Shown here piece by piece: positions 44,193 through 53,418 of a stretch of 64,000 nucleotides of DNA. Made by a program: the position numbers and the translations under genes. Location: NCBI GenBank assembly GCA_947507155.1, contig CANNOC010000009.1:1-64000 (forward strand), written 5' to 3'. Positions within the stretch are counted from its first letter, which is position 1; the number at the start of each line of letters is the position of its first letter. A model generated the notes under the pieces. It saw nothing but the letters and a program-made list of their open reading frames with translations, was not told the origin of the DNA and ran no database searches. Source of the DNA: an uncultured Collinsella sp. Its GTDB lineage: Bacteria; Actinomycetota; Coriobacteriia; Coriobacteriales; Coriobacteriaceae.

Positions 44193-46328
44193 ATGGGGCG
44201 CAATAACAAACATAAGCGTAGCGCACGCAATAAACGCGGGCCGGTGCGCAGCGAGCGTCGCCCGAGCATGACTGGCCGCGTGCAGCTCCATGAGCACAGC
44301 GCTTATGTCGTGACCGACAACGGCGATTACAAGGTCATGGGCCGCGGTAAGCGTGAGATTATGGACGGCGATACCGTGGCCGTAAGCATCAAGGCGGGAC
44401 CGCGTGGGGATCGTCGTGCCGTGATCGAGGGCGTCATCGAGCGTGCCGCCATCAGCGTGGTGGGTACGTATCAGACGGCCGGCCCGCTTGGTGTGATCGA
44501 GCCGCTCGATTCGCGTCTCAAAGCCGATTTCTTTATTTTGCCCGAGGACACTTCGGCGGAGCGCCTGGGCGTGCATCCTGGTGATGTCGTCGTCGCGCGC
44601 ATTCTGACCTACCCGACGCGCTTGGAGTCGGGCACGGTGACGATCGATCGCCGCATCGGCGGTGACGATGCGCCCGATCTGGGCGTCCAATATGTTATGG
44701 CGCGCTATGGCTATACCGACAGCTATCCCGAAGCGGCTCTGGCAGAGGCAGAGGCGCTTTCGCTCGATGTGACTGCAGCGCTTAAAGACCCGCTTCGTCG
44801 TGATCTGCGCGATCGCTTTGTCATCACCATCGATCCGGTTGATGCACGCGACTTTGATGATGCCATCTCGCTCGAGCGCACGCCCGAGGGCGGCTATAAG
44901 CTGGGCGTGCATATCGCCGACGTTTCGCATTATGTTGCCTGGGACGGGCATATCGACCTGGAGGCCCGCCATCGCACGACGTCGGTGTACCTTGCTGATC
45001 GTGTGCTCCCCATGCTACCCGAGCGCCTGTCTAATGACCTGTGCTCGCTTCGTCCCGACGAGGATCGCCTGGCGTTTACCGTCGACATCGAGCTTGACGC
45101 GCAGGGCCGCGTGCGCCATTACGACCCCTATCCCAGTGTGATTCGTTCGCGTGTGCGTATGGACTACGACGGCGCCGAGGCGCTGCTGGTGCGTGCCGGC
45201 GCAGTTGAGTATTCCGTGTTGGAGGGCGCTGCGGAGGATGTCGCTGCGGCTGAAGCCTCGCGCGAGGAAGCACTTGAGCGTGGGCTTGCGTGCGAGGACA
45301 CCGCTCGCGGCTGTAACGTTGACCTGGCCGATTTCCTGGTCGCTGCAAACGAACTCGCGGAGCTTCGGCGCCGCATACGTCGCGCACGCGGCTCGGTCGA
45401 CTTCGATACGGCCGAGATTCGCGCGCTGCTGGATGAGGACGGCGTGCCCGTGCAGATTGTGGCACGCGAACGCTCCTGCGCAACCTCGCTTATCGAGGAG
45501 GCGATGCTGCTGGCTAACGAGTGCGTCGCCGAGTGGCTGGCCGACCGCGATATCGAGGCGTGCTATCGCGTGCACGATGACCCCAGCCCCGACAGTCTGC
45601 ACGGTGCTGCTGTGGCGCTGGCGCAGCTCGGTATCATCGATGATCGCCGTGCGGCGGGCATTGCCCTGGGAAGTCCTGATGAGTTGCAGGCGACGGTTGA
45701 CGCCGCTGCCGGCACGGCTAACGCGCCACTCGTCAACACGCTCCTTTTGCGCAGTATGCAGCGTGCGTTGTATAAGCCTCGCAACGAGGGCCACTTTGCG
45801 CTCGCCGCGCCGTGCTACTGCCACTTTACAAGCCCCATTCGCCGTTACCCCGATCTGGTGGTGCATCGCGTGCTCAAGCTGCAGCTGGCATACGAGCAGC
45901 TGGGTGGAAAAGACGCCTTAGCGCGTACGCCGAGGTTGATCGGAAAAGGCAGAGAGTCGCTTCCGCGCATCCTGCCGCAAATCTGCCGCGCGTGCAGCGA
46001 TGCCGAGCGTGCGGCCGACGCTGCCAGCCATGCGACGCAAAAAATCAAGATCGCCCAGTACTACGAGGACCGCCTGGGCGAGCGTTATGCCGGAACGATC
46101 TCGTGGGTCAGCAGCATGGGGCTATTCGTGCGTCTCGATCTGACGCAGGTTGAGGGGCTGGTTTCCATTAAGAGCTTGGGTAACGAGTGGTTTGAGTTTG
46201 ATGAGGACGCGCTCACGTTGACGGGTGCCGACACGGGGCGTCGTTTTGAGTTGGGCCAGCGCGTGATTATCGAGGTCTCGCGCGTCAACACTACTCGCGG
46301 ACATTTGGACTTTAAGCTCATTCATTAA
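44193..46328 (+). CDS. rnr: Ribonuclease R
   Basis: A 711-residue protein with AAGGAGG upstream. A basic start (NNKHKRSARNKRG) is followed by cold-shock-like RNA-binding domains, then the RNB catalytic domain with ITIDPVDARDFDDAISLERT (metal-binding Asp residues, about 211-230) and HFTSPIRRYPDLVVHRVLK (about 550-568), and a C-terminal S1 domain (YAGTISWVSSMGLFVRLDLT). It degrades structured RNA 3' to 5' and takes part in trans-translation with SmpB, encoded at 54326. Confidence 0.95.
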   Translation: MGRNNKHKRSARNKRGPVRSERRPSMTGRVQLHEHSAYVVTDNGDYKVMGRGKREIMDGDTVAVSIKAGPRGDRRAVIEGVIERAAISVVGTYQTAGPLGVIEPLDSRLKADFFILPEDTSAERLGVHPGDVVVARILTYPTRLESGTVTIDRRIGGDDAPDLGVQYVMARYGYTDSYPEAALAEAEALSLDVTAALKDPLRRDLRDRFVITIDPVDARDFDDAISLERTPEGGYKLGVHIADVSHYVAWDGHIDLEARHRTTSVYLADRVLPMLPERLSNDLCSLRPDEDRLAFTVDIELDAQGRVRHYDPYPSVIRSRVRMDYDGAEALLVRAGAVEYSVLEGAAEDVAAAEASREEALERGLACEDTARGCNVDLADFLVAANELAELRRRIRRARGSVDFDTAEIRALLDEDGVPVQIVARERSCATSLIEEAMLLANECVAEWLADRDIEACYRVHDDPSPDSLHGAAVALAQLGIIDDRRAAGIALGSPDELQATVDAAAGTANAPLVNTLLLRSMQRALYKPRNEGHFALAAPCYCHFTSPIRRYPDLVVHRVLKLQLAYEQLGGKDALARTPRLIGKGRESLPRILPQICRACSDAERAADAASHATQKIKIAQYYEDRLGERYAGTISWVSSMGLFVRLDLTQVEGLVSIKSLGNEWFEFDEDALTLTGADTGRRFELGQRVIIEVSRVNTTRGHLDFKLIH

Positions 46329-46357
46329 CCGGCACGGAGTGAGTATCGGCAGAGCGT

Positions 46358-46387
46358 AGAGGGCGGTCTTTCGGGGCCGCCCTCTTT
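46358..46387 (+). terminator. Terminator after rnr
   Basis: A perfect 9-bp stem, AGAGGGCGG/CCGCCCTCT, with a 10-nt loop and a short TTT. Confidence 0.75.
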
Positions 46388-46451
46388 GCGCGTCTCTTGA
46401 TTGCCCTGCCATGGGCTCGGCCGCTTCTTCATATGCTTTTGGGAGATAGGA

Positions 46452-46484
46452 CCTACCAAAACAAACCTGTCCCTTTTTGGCAGG
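46452..46484. repeat. Family F element, copy 2
   Basis: CCTACCAAAA pairs with TTTTTGGCAGG around AAACCTGTCCC. The unit nearly repeats 33277-33307 and lies directly upstream of the recombinase gene. Confidence 0.6.
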
Positions 46485-46506
46485 TTTACGAGAAAGCGGG
46501 GATGTT

Positions 46507-47112
46507 GTGGCAACAGTATATGGGTATGCGCGGGTGAGCACGCGTGATCAAAATTTGAATCGCCAGTTGGATGCGCTGAGCGCCTATGGCGTGGAGCCGG
46601 CGAATGTCTTTGCCGACCGTGCGAGCGGTAAGGACTTTGATCGCCCGCGGTATCGGGAATTGCTTCATGCCTTGGCTTCCGGCGACGTGTTGGTGGTGCT
46701 TTCCATCGATCGGCTGGGTCGAAACTACAGCGAGATACTCGAGGAATGGCGTCGTATAACCAAGGAACTTGGTGCGGCCATCGTTGTGCTGGACATGCCG
46801 TTGCTCGATACGCGTGCGAGAGATTGCGGCGGATCGGATGTGACCAGCACGCTGATCGCCGATATCGTTTTACAGCTGTTGAGCTATGTGGCGCAGGTGG
46901 AACGAGAGAACATCCACCGTCGTCAGGCGGAGGGAATCGCGGCGGCGCGGGCGCGCGGCGTGCGTTTTGGTCGACCCCGCAAGCCGTGCCCTCCGCAATT
47001 CGAACGAGTGCGCGATATCTATGAGGCGGGCAATATTACCCGGAGTCAGGCGGCAAAGCGCCTAGGTGTGTGCGTGGGGACCTTCGATCGCTGGATGCGC
47101 GAGACGGAGTAG
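46507..47112 (+). CDS. Serine recombinase (resolvase/invertase family)
   Basis: A 201-residue protein from GTG at 46507 (a GCGGGGA site upstream). The start MATVYGYARVSTRDQNLNRQ carries the catalytic Ser in YARVST. VVLSIDRLGRNY holds the conserved Arg residues, and a C-terminal helix-turn-helix (NITRSQAAKRLGVCVGTFDR) binds DNA. Such proteins resolve transposon cointegrates or flip segments. No transposase, integrase target or res-like triple site is visible next to it, so it is an orphan. The codon pattern looks like its neighbours, so the acquisition need not be recent. Confidence 0.85.
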   Translation: MATVYGYARVSTRDQNLNRQLDALSAYGVEPANVFADRASGKDFDRPRYRELLHALASGDVLVVLSIDRLGRNYSEILEEWRRITKELGAAIVVLDMPLLDTRARDCGGSDVTSTLIADIVLQLLSYVAQVERENIHRRQAEGIAAARARGVRFGRPRKPCPPQFERVRDIYEAGNITRSQAAKRLGVCVGTFDRWMRETE

Positions 47113-47511
47113 GGGAGCCGGGGATGCGGACTCAGCGACTACCGCCGCCCATCCCGACCCGCTTGCCCCCGTTCGCATATGGATGGGCACCAACATCCGT
47201 CGTGTCGCCCATACCGTAGAGTTCTTCTTTGTTGGGCTGTTTGTCTCGTTGGCGGCGGTGTGCTTGGATAAGCGCACGACCTGTCTCATTGGCGCCCACG
47301 CGAGACGCTGTTAACAACCCTGTTACGAACAATGCGACCTTGATGAATCATTTTGTGTCGCGCGTATTTCCGAGCGGTCGGATTTGAGGGGCGAGTGGTA
47401 GAATGCCCGCCCTTTGTGCGCCATGATGCAGCACAATGTACCGTAAAAGCTGTTTATATCCGGTACGAATCGTTCGTTGGTCTTTAATTCTTCTCAACGG
47501 AGGTGTTTGAG
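47113..47511. other. 399-bp gap between the recombinase and murR
   Basis: No gene is supported. There are two near-identical 13-bp direct repeats, TGTCTCGTTGGCG (47242) and TGTCTCATTGGCG (47282), 40 bp apart, of unknown meaning. The right part holds the likely murR promoter and a palindromic candidate operator at 47438. Confidence 0.45.
47438..47466 (+). promoter_or_regulatory. Candidate MurR operator
   Basis: GTACCG (47438-47443) and CGGTAC (47461-47466) form an inverted repeat with a 17-bp AT-rich spacer, 45 bp before the murR start. RpiR-type regulators bind palindromes, and self-regulation is common. Confidence 0.35.
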
Positions 47512-48363
47512 ATGGCAAACGGATTGCTTTTAAGGCTTCGCGAGCGTGAGCTCAGCGCAAGTCCGGCGGAGCGCAATGTCATCGCATACGTGAGTGCTCA
47601 TCCGCATGAGGTGGTCGGGCTGTCCGTCCGCGGTCTTGCCGATGCCACGTTCTCCTCGCCCTCGAGCATTTTGCGCTTTTGCAAGCGCTTGGGTTTTGCG
47701 GGCTACAAGGAGTTCCAGCGCGAACTGATTGCCGAACTTGCGCTCCTGGGCGACAGAAAGGACGTTGCCCTCGAGGACATCTCCGTGGATGACAGCGTCG
47801 AACGTATCGTGGGGAAGGTGATGAAAAGCAACGTGCGCACGATCGAGGCGACGGCGCGAACACTCGATTACACCGTTTTGGAACGATGTGCAGCCTATCT
47901 TAAGCGGGCGCGCATGGTCAATCTGTTCGGTATTGGTGCTTCTCGCTTGGTTGCACACGATCTGGCACAAAAGCTCATGCGTGTCGACAAGGAATGCCAT
48001 CTGTACGATGACTGGCACGACCAACTCTTGTGCGCCAAGAACATGCACGAAGGCGATATCGGCATTGCTTTTAGCTACTCGGGCTTAACGCAAGAAGTGC
48101 TGGACTGCACCGCCGAGGCCCAACGCCACAACTGTCCCGTTGTGGCCGTGACCAAAGTAGATGGATCGTCCAAGCTTGCCACCATGGCCGATGCCGTGCT
48201 CGGCGTTGCTGCAAGCGAGCCCTTGGTCCGCAGCGGTGCCATGGCCTCGCGTATGGCTCAGCTTATGGTTGTCGATGCCCTCTACGCTGCTTACGTTGCG
48301 AGCGATTACGAACGGGCGACGCATGTCATCAAGCAAAACTACATCGAGAAACAGGAAAGATGA
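47512..48363 (+). CDS. murR: MurR/RpiR-family regulator of MurNAc use
   Basis: A 283-residue protein from the ATG at 47512 (GGAGG upstream). The N-terminal helix-turn-helix of RpiR type shows SVRGLADATFSSPSSILRFC followed by KRLGFAGYKEFQREL. The C-terminal SIS sugar-phosphate domain shows VNLFGIGASRLVAHDLAQKL and IAFSYSGLTQEVLDCTAEAQ. MurR senses MurNAc 6-phosphate, the substrate of the next gene product, MurQ, which begins 10 nt after its stop. It most likely represses or activates this operon. Confidence 0.9.
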   Translation: MANGLLLRLRERELSASPAERNVIAYVSAHPHEVVGLSVRGLADATFSSPSSILRFCKRLGFAGYKEFQRELIAELALLGDRKDVALEDISVDDSVERIVGKVMKSNVRTIEATARTLDYTVLERCAAYLKRARMVNLFGIGASRLVAHDLAQKLMRVDKECHLYDDWHDQLLCAKNMHEGDIGIAFSYSGLTQEVLDCTAEAQRHNCPVVAVTKVDGSSKLATMADAVLGVAASEPLVRSGAMASRMAQLMVVDALYAAYVASDYERATHVIKQNYIEKQER

Positions 48364-48373
48364 GGTGAACAAA

Positions 48374-49297
<924 letters not shown>

Positions 49298-49354
49298 GTG
49301 CACGGCGTGAGCAGATATGACATCAAGAAGAGATACCCAATACAAGGAGGAGTT

Positions 49355-50785
49355 ATGACGAACAAAGAGCTGGCTCAAAAGCTGCTGGACCTTTTGGGCG
49401 GTAAAGACAACGTGCTGGCAAACGCGGCGTGCATGACGCGTCTGCGCGTGACCGTCAAAGATACGGGCAACGTCGACACGGAGGGTATTAAGGCGCTCGA
49501 TGGCGTAATGGGCCTGGTCGAGGACGACACGATGCAGATCGTGCTGGGTCCGGGCAAGGTGAATAAGGTGCTCGAGGAATTCTCCAAGCTCACCGGCCTT
49601 GCGAAAGGCGTTGCTGACGAGAGCGTGGTTGACGCTGCGGCCACAAACAAGGCCGCGCAGAAGGCCAAGTACGAGTCCAAGCCGGTTCAGGCCTTCCTCA
49701 AGAAGATTTCCAATGTCTTTGTTGCCCTGCTTCCCGGCATTATTGCGGCTGGCCTTATCAACGGTATCTGCAACGTCATTAATGTCTCGACGGCCGGTGC
49801 GCTTGCAGGTGAGTGGTGGTATCAGGGCATTCGCTCCATGGGCTGGGCCCTCTTTGCCTATCTGCCCATCTTGGTGGGCTATAACACGGCGCGCGAGTTT
49901 GGTGGCTCCGCTGCGTTGGGCGGTATTGCCGGCATGATGTGCATCGCTAACAGTGCTATGCCTCTGCTCGCGCCTGGCGCCGCCGATCCCAGCACCGCTA
50001 TTCTGCTGCCGCTCACCAATGCACAGTACAATCCCGCCGCGGGCGGCATGATCGCAGCTCTCATCGCAGGCGCATTTTTCGCCTGGATGGAGCGTCAGAT
50101 TCGCAAGGTCATGCCCAACGCGCTCGATACGTTCCTGTCCCCGCTGCTGGTGCTCATCATCGGCGCCTTTGCTTTGATGCTTGTCATCCAGCCGGTTGGC
50201 GCTTGGCTGACGACCGCGATCTTTAGCGTCCTCACCTTTATCTTTGAGAAGCTGGGCGTTCTGGGCGGCTATATCCTGTCGGCAGGCTTCTTGCCGCTGG
50301 TGTCCGTCGGCCTGCATCAGGCACTTACGCCGATCCACGCTATGCTCAACGATCCCGACGGCGCTACCAAGGGCATCAACTACCTGCTGCCCATCCTTAT
50401 GATGGCTGGCGGCGGTCAGGTCGGTGCCGGTCTGGCGCTGTACTTTAAGACCAAGAACGCCAAGCTCAAGAAGTACGTCGCCGAGTCCATCCCCGTTGGT
50501 ATCCTGGGCGTGGGCGAGCCTCTGATGTATGCCGTTACGCTGCCGCTTGTCCGCCCGTTTGTGACGGCCTGCCTGGGTGCCGGATTTGGCGGCGCGCTCG
50601 CGGCGCTGCTTCACATCGGCACGGTTTCTCAGGGCGTTTCCGGTCTGTTTGGCCTGCTGATCGTCGTTCCCGGCCAGCAGCTCGGCTACGTTGCCGCTAT
50701 GCTGCTTGCCTATGCCGCCGGCTTTGTCCTGACGTGGTTCTTTGGCGTCGACGAGCAGAAGATCAACGAGTTCTTTGGCGAGTAG
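49355..50785 (+). CDS. murP: PTS EIIBC transporter, MurNAc type
   Basis: A 476-residue protein from the ATG at 49355 (AAGGAGG upstream). The N-terminal EIIB domain has the phospho-cysteine in NAACMTRLRVTVKD (near residue 25). A linker leads to about ten membrane segments of the glucose/sucrose-type EIIC, with LLPGIIAAGLINGICNVINV near residue 125 and PVGILGVGEPLMYAVTLPLV near residue 385. There is no EIIA domain, so it depends on one encoded elsewhere. Placement after murQ points to MurNAc (or MurNAc-GlcNAc) uptake with phosphorylation. Confidence 0.88.
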   Translation: MTNKELAQKLLDLLGGKDNVLANAACMTRLRVTVKDTGNVDTEGIKALDGVMGLVEDDTMQIVLGPGKVNKVLEEFSKLTGLAKGVADESVVDAAATNKAAQKAKYESKPVQAFLKKISNVFVALLPGIIAAGLINGICNVINVSTAGALAGEWWYQGIRSMGWALFAYLPILVGYNTAREFGGSAALGGIAGMMCIANSAMPLLAPGAADPSTAILLPLTNAQYNPAAGGMIAALIAGAFFAWMERQIRKVMPNALDTFLSPLLVLIIGAFALMLVIQPVGAWLTTAIFSVLTFIFEKLGVLGGYILSAGFLPLVSVGLHQALTPIHAMLNDPDGATKGINYLLPILMMAGGGQVGAGLALYFKTKNAKLKKYVAESIPVGILGVGEPLMYAVTLPLVRPFVTACLGAGFGGALAALLHIGTVSQGVSGLFGLLIVVPGQQLGYVAAMLLAYAAGFVLTWFFGVDEQKINEFFGE

Positions 50786-50852
50786 CCTGATGCTGCGCGC
50801 TATGTCATTCGAGCGTCATGACGTGCCGCAGATCTCTTGATGCTATGGTTGT

Positions 50853-50886
50853 GCCGGCGGGGCTAACTGCTCCGCCGGCCTTTTTT
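50853..50886 (+). terminator. Terminator-like hairpin between murP and mupG
   Basis: GCCGGCGG (50853-50860) pairs with CCGCCGGC (50872-50879), followed by C and six T. The mupG ribosome site starts 3 nt later. It may lower mupG expression relative to murQP. Confidence 0.8.
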
Positions 50887-50902
50887 AAAGGAGAATCGAA
50901 GC

Positions 50903-51955
50903 GTGAGAACGGGTATTTCTGTCTATCTTTCCAGTCCCCTGCAGGATATCGAGCGGACGATTGAACATGGTGCCGCGGCGGGTGCGCGCTATGCGTTTAC
51001 CTCGCTGCATATTCCCGAGGATGGGGGAGCGGCATATGCCGATAAGGTTCGCCAGGTGCTGTCGCTGCTTTCCGCTCGCGGTATTGCGCTCATTGCCGAT
51101 GTGGGGCCGCGCACGTGCGATTTGCTGGGCCTTGAACGCATTGAGGATTTGCGCGATCTGGGACTGGAATACCTGCGCCTGGATTACGGCTTTAGTGCCC
51201 AGCGGGTCGCGGAGCTGTCCGGTGTATTTCGCATTGTGGTCAATGCATCGACGGTGAGTCCTGATGAAATCGCATCGTGGCGAGAAGCCGGCGCCGACGT
51301 GACTCGTTTTGCCGCCTGCCACAATTTTTACCCCAAGCCTTATACCGGTTTAGCTCTGGAGGACATTGCTCGGGTGAATCTTCGTCTTGCGGCGCTTGGA
51401 TTCGAAATCATGGCTTTTGTGCCGGGCGATGCCAACGTTCGTGGGCCGGTATTCGAGGGATTGCCGACGGTTGAGGCGCAACGCGGTCGCGCGTCAAAGG
51501 TTGCCCTCAACATGCTTGAGCTCGCACATGGCGCCGATTGCGACATTGTTTTGGTCGGCGACCCCGATCTTTCCGAAGCGGGTTGGGCGCAGTTTGCCCA
51601 GATTTCCGCGGGGTATGTTGACATGCCGTGCCAGCTCGACCCCGGATACTCCTATTTGTTGGGTCAAGTCCATCACGATCGGCCTGACTCGAGCGCCCTT
51701 ATTTTTAGGTCTCAGGAGTCGCGTACGTCGCTTAAGCCAGATTCCGTGCCGACGGATGCCGGTGCAGGTCTGCCGCGAAAGACGGGGTCGATCGCTGTGA
51801 GCAATAGCGGCTATGGGCGCTACGAAGGCGAGCTTGAGATTGCGCGGGTCGATCTTCCCGGTGACGAGCGCATGAACGTTGTAGGCCATATAGCGCCCGA
51901 GGCGATGGAGTTGCTGCCGTTTGTTAAGCGAGGCTTTGGGGTGCGGTTCGTTTAG
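50903..51955 (+). CDS. mupG: 6-phospho-N-acetylmuramidase MupG (DUF871)
   Basis: A 350-residue protein starting at GTG with AAGGAGAATC upstream. The N-terminal TIM barrel begins TGISVYLSSPLQDIERTIEH and has ALIADVGPRTCDLLGLERIE and FAACHNFYPKPYTGLALEDI. A C-terminal cyclophilin-like domain follows residue 240. This matches DUF871, shown in Gram-positive bacteria to be MupG, which cleaves MurNAc-6P-GlcNAc inside the cell. It completes the route: uptake (murP), cleavage (mupG), etherase (murQ), control (murR). The terminator before it suggests lower or independent expression. Confidence 0.88.
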   Translation: MRTGISVYLSSPLQDIERTIEHGAAAGARYAFTSLHIPEDGGAAYADKVRQVLSLLSARGIALIADVGPRTCDLLGLERIEDLRDLGLEYLRLDYGFSAQRVAELSGVFRIVVNASTVSPDEIASWREAGADVTRFAACHNFYPKPYTGLALEDIARVNLRLAALGFEIMAFVPGDANVRGPVFEGLPTVEAQRGRASKVALNMLELAHGADCDIVLVGDPDLSEAGWAQFAQISAGYVDMPCQLDPGYSYLLGQVHHDRPDSSALIFRSQESRTSLKPDSVPTDAGAGLPRKTGSIAVSNSGYGRYEGELEIARVDLPGDERMNVVGHIAPEAMELLPFVKRGFGVRFV

Positions 51956-52047
51956 CGTGTGGCGCATGGACTACAATTGCCCTATTGCGCGAATGCACCA
52001 CGTTTGTCGCGTGCTCGCATTGGCCGATCTATATTTGGAGGATTCTC

Positions 52048-52407
52048 ATGACCGTACTGTTTGTTGAATATCCCAAATGCTCGACGTGTAAAAAGGCCAA
52101 GGCCTGGTTGGACGAGCATGGGGTTGAGTACATCGATCGCGATATTGTTACAGACAATCCTTCGGCTGAGGAGCTTGCGACCTGGATTGCGCGTTCGGGG
52201 CTGCCGGTGCGTCGCTTCTTTAATTCGTCGGGCATGAAGTATCGAGAGCTTGGCCTGAAGGCGCGTCTGGATGCAGGGATGACGGATCAGGAATGTTACG
52301 AGCTGTTGGCGACCGACGGCATGCTGGTTAAGCGTCCGCTGCTGGTGGGCGATGACTTTGCGATTCCAGGCTTTAAGGAAGCAACCTGGGCCGAGGCGCT
52401 GCTGTAA
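52048..52407 (+). CDS. ArsC/Spx-family protein
   Basis: A 119-residue protein from the ATG at 52048 (GGAGGATTCTC upstream). It begins MTVLFVEYPKCSTCKKAKAW, with the CxxC of the ArsC/Spx thioredoxin-like fold, then IVTDNPSAEELATWIARSGL and DGMLVKRPLLVGDDF. Members are either thioredoxin-linked arsenate reductases or Spx-type RNA-polymerase partners responding to disulfide stress. No arsenic genes are nearby, which favours a Spx/YffB-like or general redox role. It is probably a single-gene transcript. Confidence 0.85.
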   Translation: MTVLFVEYPKCSTCKKAKAWLDEHGVEYIDRDIVTDNPSAEELATWIARSGLPVRRFFNSSGMKYRELGLKARLDAGMTDQECYELLATDGMLVKRPLLVGDDFAIPGFKEATWAEALL

Positions 52408-52479
52408 CAACTGCGGAAAGCGTGTCTCGTTCTGAGCGCAAATTCTGGGATGCGCTTTCCGCCGGCAGGTTCGCTCCGG

Positions 52480-52890
52480 TCAGTCCTCGAACTGTGCCCA
52501 CTTATGCGGGTCGTAGATCTTTATCTGTTTGTTGGGCTTGCCGCTCCAGTACTCTTCGTCCATAAAGGGTAGATATGCCTGAATGCCGGGGCAGATGAAC
52601 GGGATTCGCTGTGCTTGCAAACGGTCGCGTTGGCGTTGCTCCAAATGGGTCTCCGAAATCACGACGGGAATACCGGATAGCTCCACGAGGCTTGCCTGAA
52701 CTCGCTTGAGGTCGGGTAGCGCCGCGTGCCATGCCATTCGCATCATCAAAAATGAGGCCCCGCGATACGTTGCCTGCATGACTGTGATGGCGGGTCGTAG
52801 CGTGGGATGAATTTTGTGCCGATCTGGCCAAGGGATAGCAGTTATCTCGAGGCCGAGGGTCTCCCATAGGTAATCAAGCTCATCATCCAT
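52480..52890 (-). CDS. Unknown protein, possibly the N-domain of a MarR-like regulator
   Basis: A 136-residue protein from the ATG at 52890 (GAGGCGAC upstream; the frame is open 58 codons further without a clear start). It contains DYLWETLGLEITAIPWPDRH and ends RDRLQAQRIPFICPGIQAYL then PFMDEEYWSGKPNK. The phrase IPFICPGIQAYLPF recalls the N-terminal part of a MarR-like regulator family in which a winged helix follows; that domain is missing here. This could be a shortened relic or a stand-alone domain. No function is proposed. Confidence 0.5.
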   Translation of the reverse strand: MDDELDYLWETLGLEITAIPWPDRHKIHPTLRPAITVMQATYRGASFLMMRMAWHAALPDLKRVQASLVELSGIPVVISETHLEQRQRDRLQAQRIPFICPGIQAYLPFMDEEYWSGKPNKQIKIYDPHKWAQFED

Positions 52891-53082
52891 GTCGCCTCGA
52901 TATCCGCGCGATAATTGGTGTCCTGATTGTGTCACTATTGACGGCGACCAGGATGCAACAATCTGCCAACGGTGGCTATGGTGCGCTTGCGGTATTTTGA
53001 CCCCTTGCATGCGGTTTGGCTTCACAGGTCCTTCATGGGTCGGGGCAAATTGGCCGATTTTCAAAAAAGTTAAAAATGGGGC

Positions 53083-53111
53083 TTGCGCCGCCGTAGAACT
53101 TCCCGTATATT
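53083..53111 (+). promoter_or_regulatory. tRNA operon promoter
   Basis: TTGCGC (53083-53088), a 17-bp spacer and TATATT (53106-53111), about 45 bp before tRNA-Gln. Confidence 0.55.
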
Positions 53112-53155
53112 TCTTTCTTGCGCAAAGGTACAGCCGAGCGCAGCGATGCAGTCAT

Positions 53156-53229
53156 TGGGATGTCGTCTAATGGCAGGACAGCGGATTCTGGTTCCGTCAA
53201 TGGGGGTTCGACTCCCTCCATCCCAGCCA
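53156..53229 (+). tRNA. tRNA-Gln (CTG)
   Basis: The acceptor stem TGGGATG pairs with CATCCCA; the D arm has GTCTAATGGCAGGAC; the anticodon stem CGGA/TCCG has loop TTCTGGT with anticodon CTG; the T arm is GGGGGTTCGACTCCC. Discriminator G and an encoded CCA (53227-53229) follow. It reads CAG. Confidence 0.93.
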
Positions 53230-53246
53230 TTGCATTTGCTACATAT

Positions 53247-53323
53247 GGCCCGTTCGTCTAGCGGTTTAGGACGCCGCCCTCTCAAGGCGGAGATCACCAG
53301 TTCGAATCTGGTACGGGCTACCA
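53247..53323 (+). tRNA. tRNA-Glu (CTC)
   Basis: The acceptor GGCCCGT pairs with ACGGGCT (first pair G-U); the D arm has GTCTAGCGGTTTAGGAC; the anticodon stem CGCC/GGCG has loop CTCTCAA with anticodon CTC; the T arm is ACCAGTTCGAATCTGGT. Discriminator A and an encoded CCA follow. It reads GAG. It lies 17 nt after tRNA-Gln in one transcript. Confidence 0.93.
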
Positions 53324-53334
53324 CAAAATGAACG

Positions 53335-53362
53335 CCCGGGCCTCGCAAGAGACCCGGGTTTT
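53335..53362 (+). terminator. Terminator of the tRNA operon
   Basis: CCCGGG (53335-53340) pairs with CCCGGG (53353-53358), with an inner TC/GA extension and loop GCAA, then TTTT. Confidence 0.85.
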
Positions 53363-53418
53363 GTGTATTCACCACACACGCGGCATTTGTCGCGTTTCGT
53401 CCGGTTTGAGGAGTGGCC

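Noticed and set aside
47132-47332. Small gene on the minus strand between the recombinase and murR
   Set aside because: No ribosome site, no motif and unremarkable composition; left as non-coding.
46507-47511. Prophage or genomic island at the serine recombinase
   Set aside because: No phage genes, no tRNA-flanking repeat and normal housekeeping genes on both sides.
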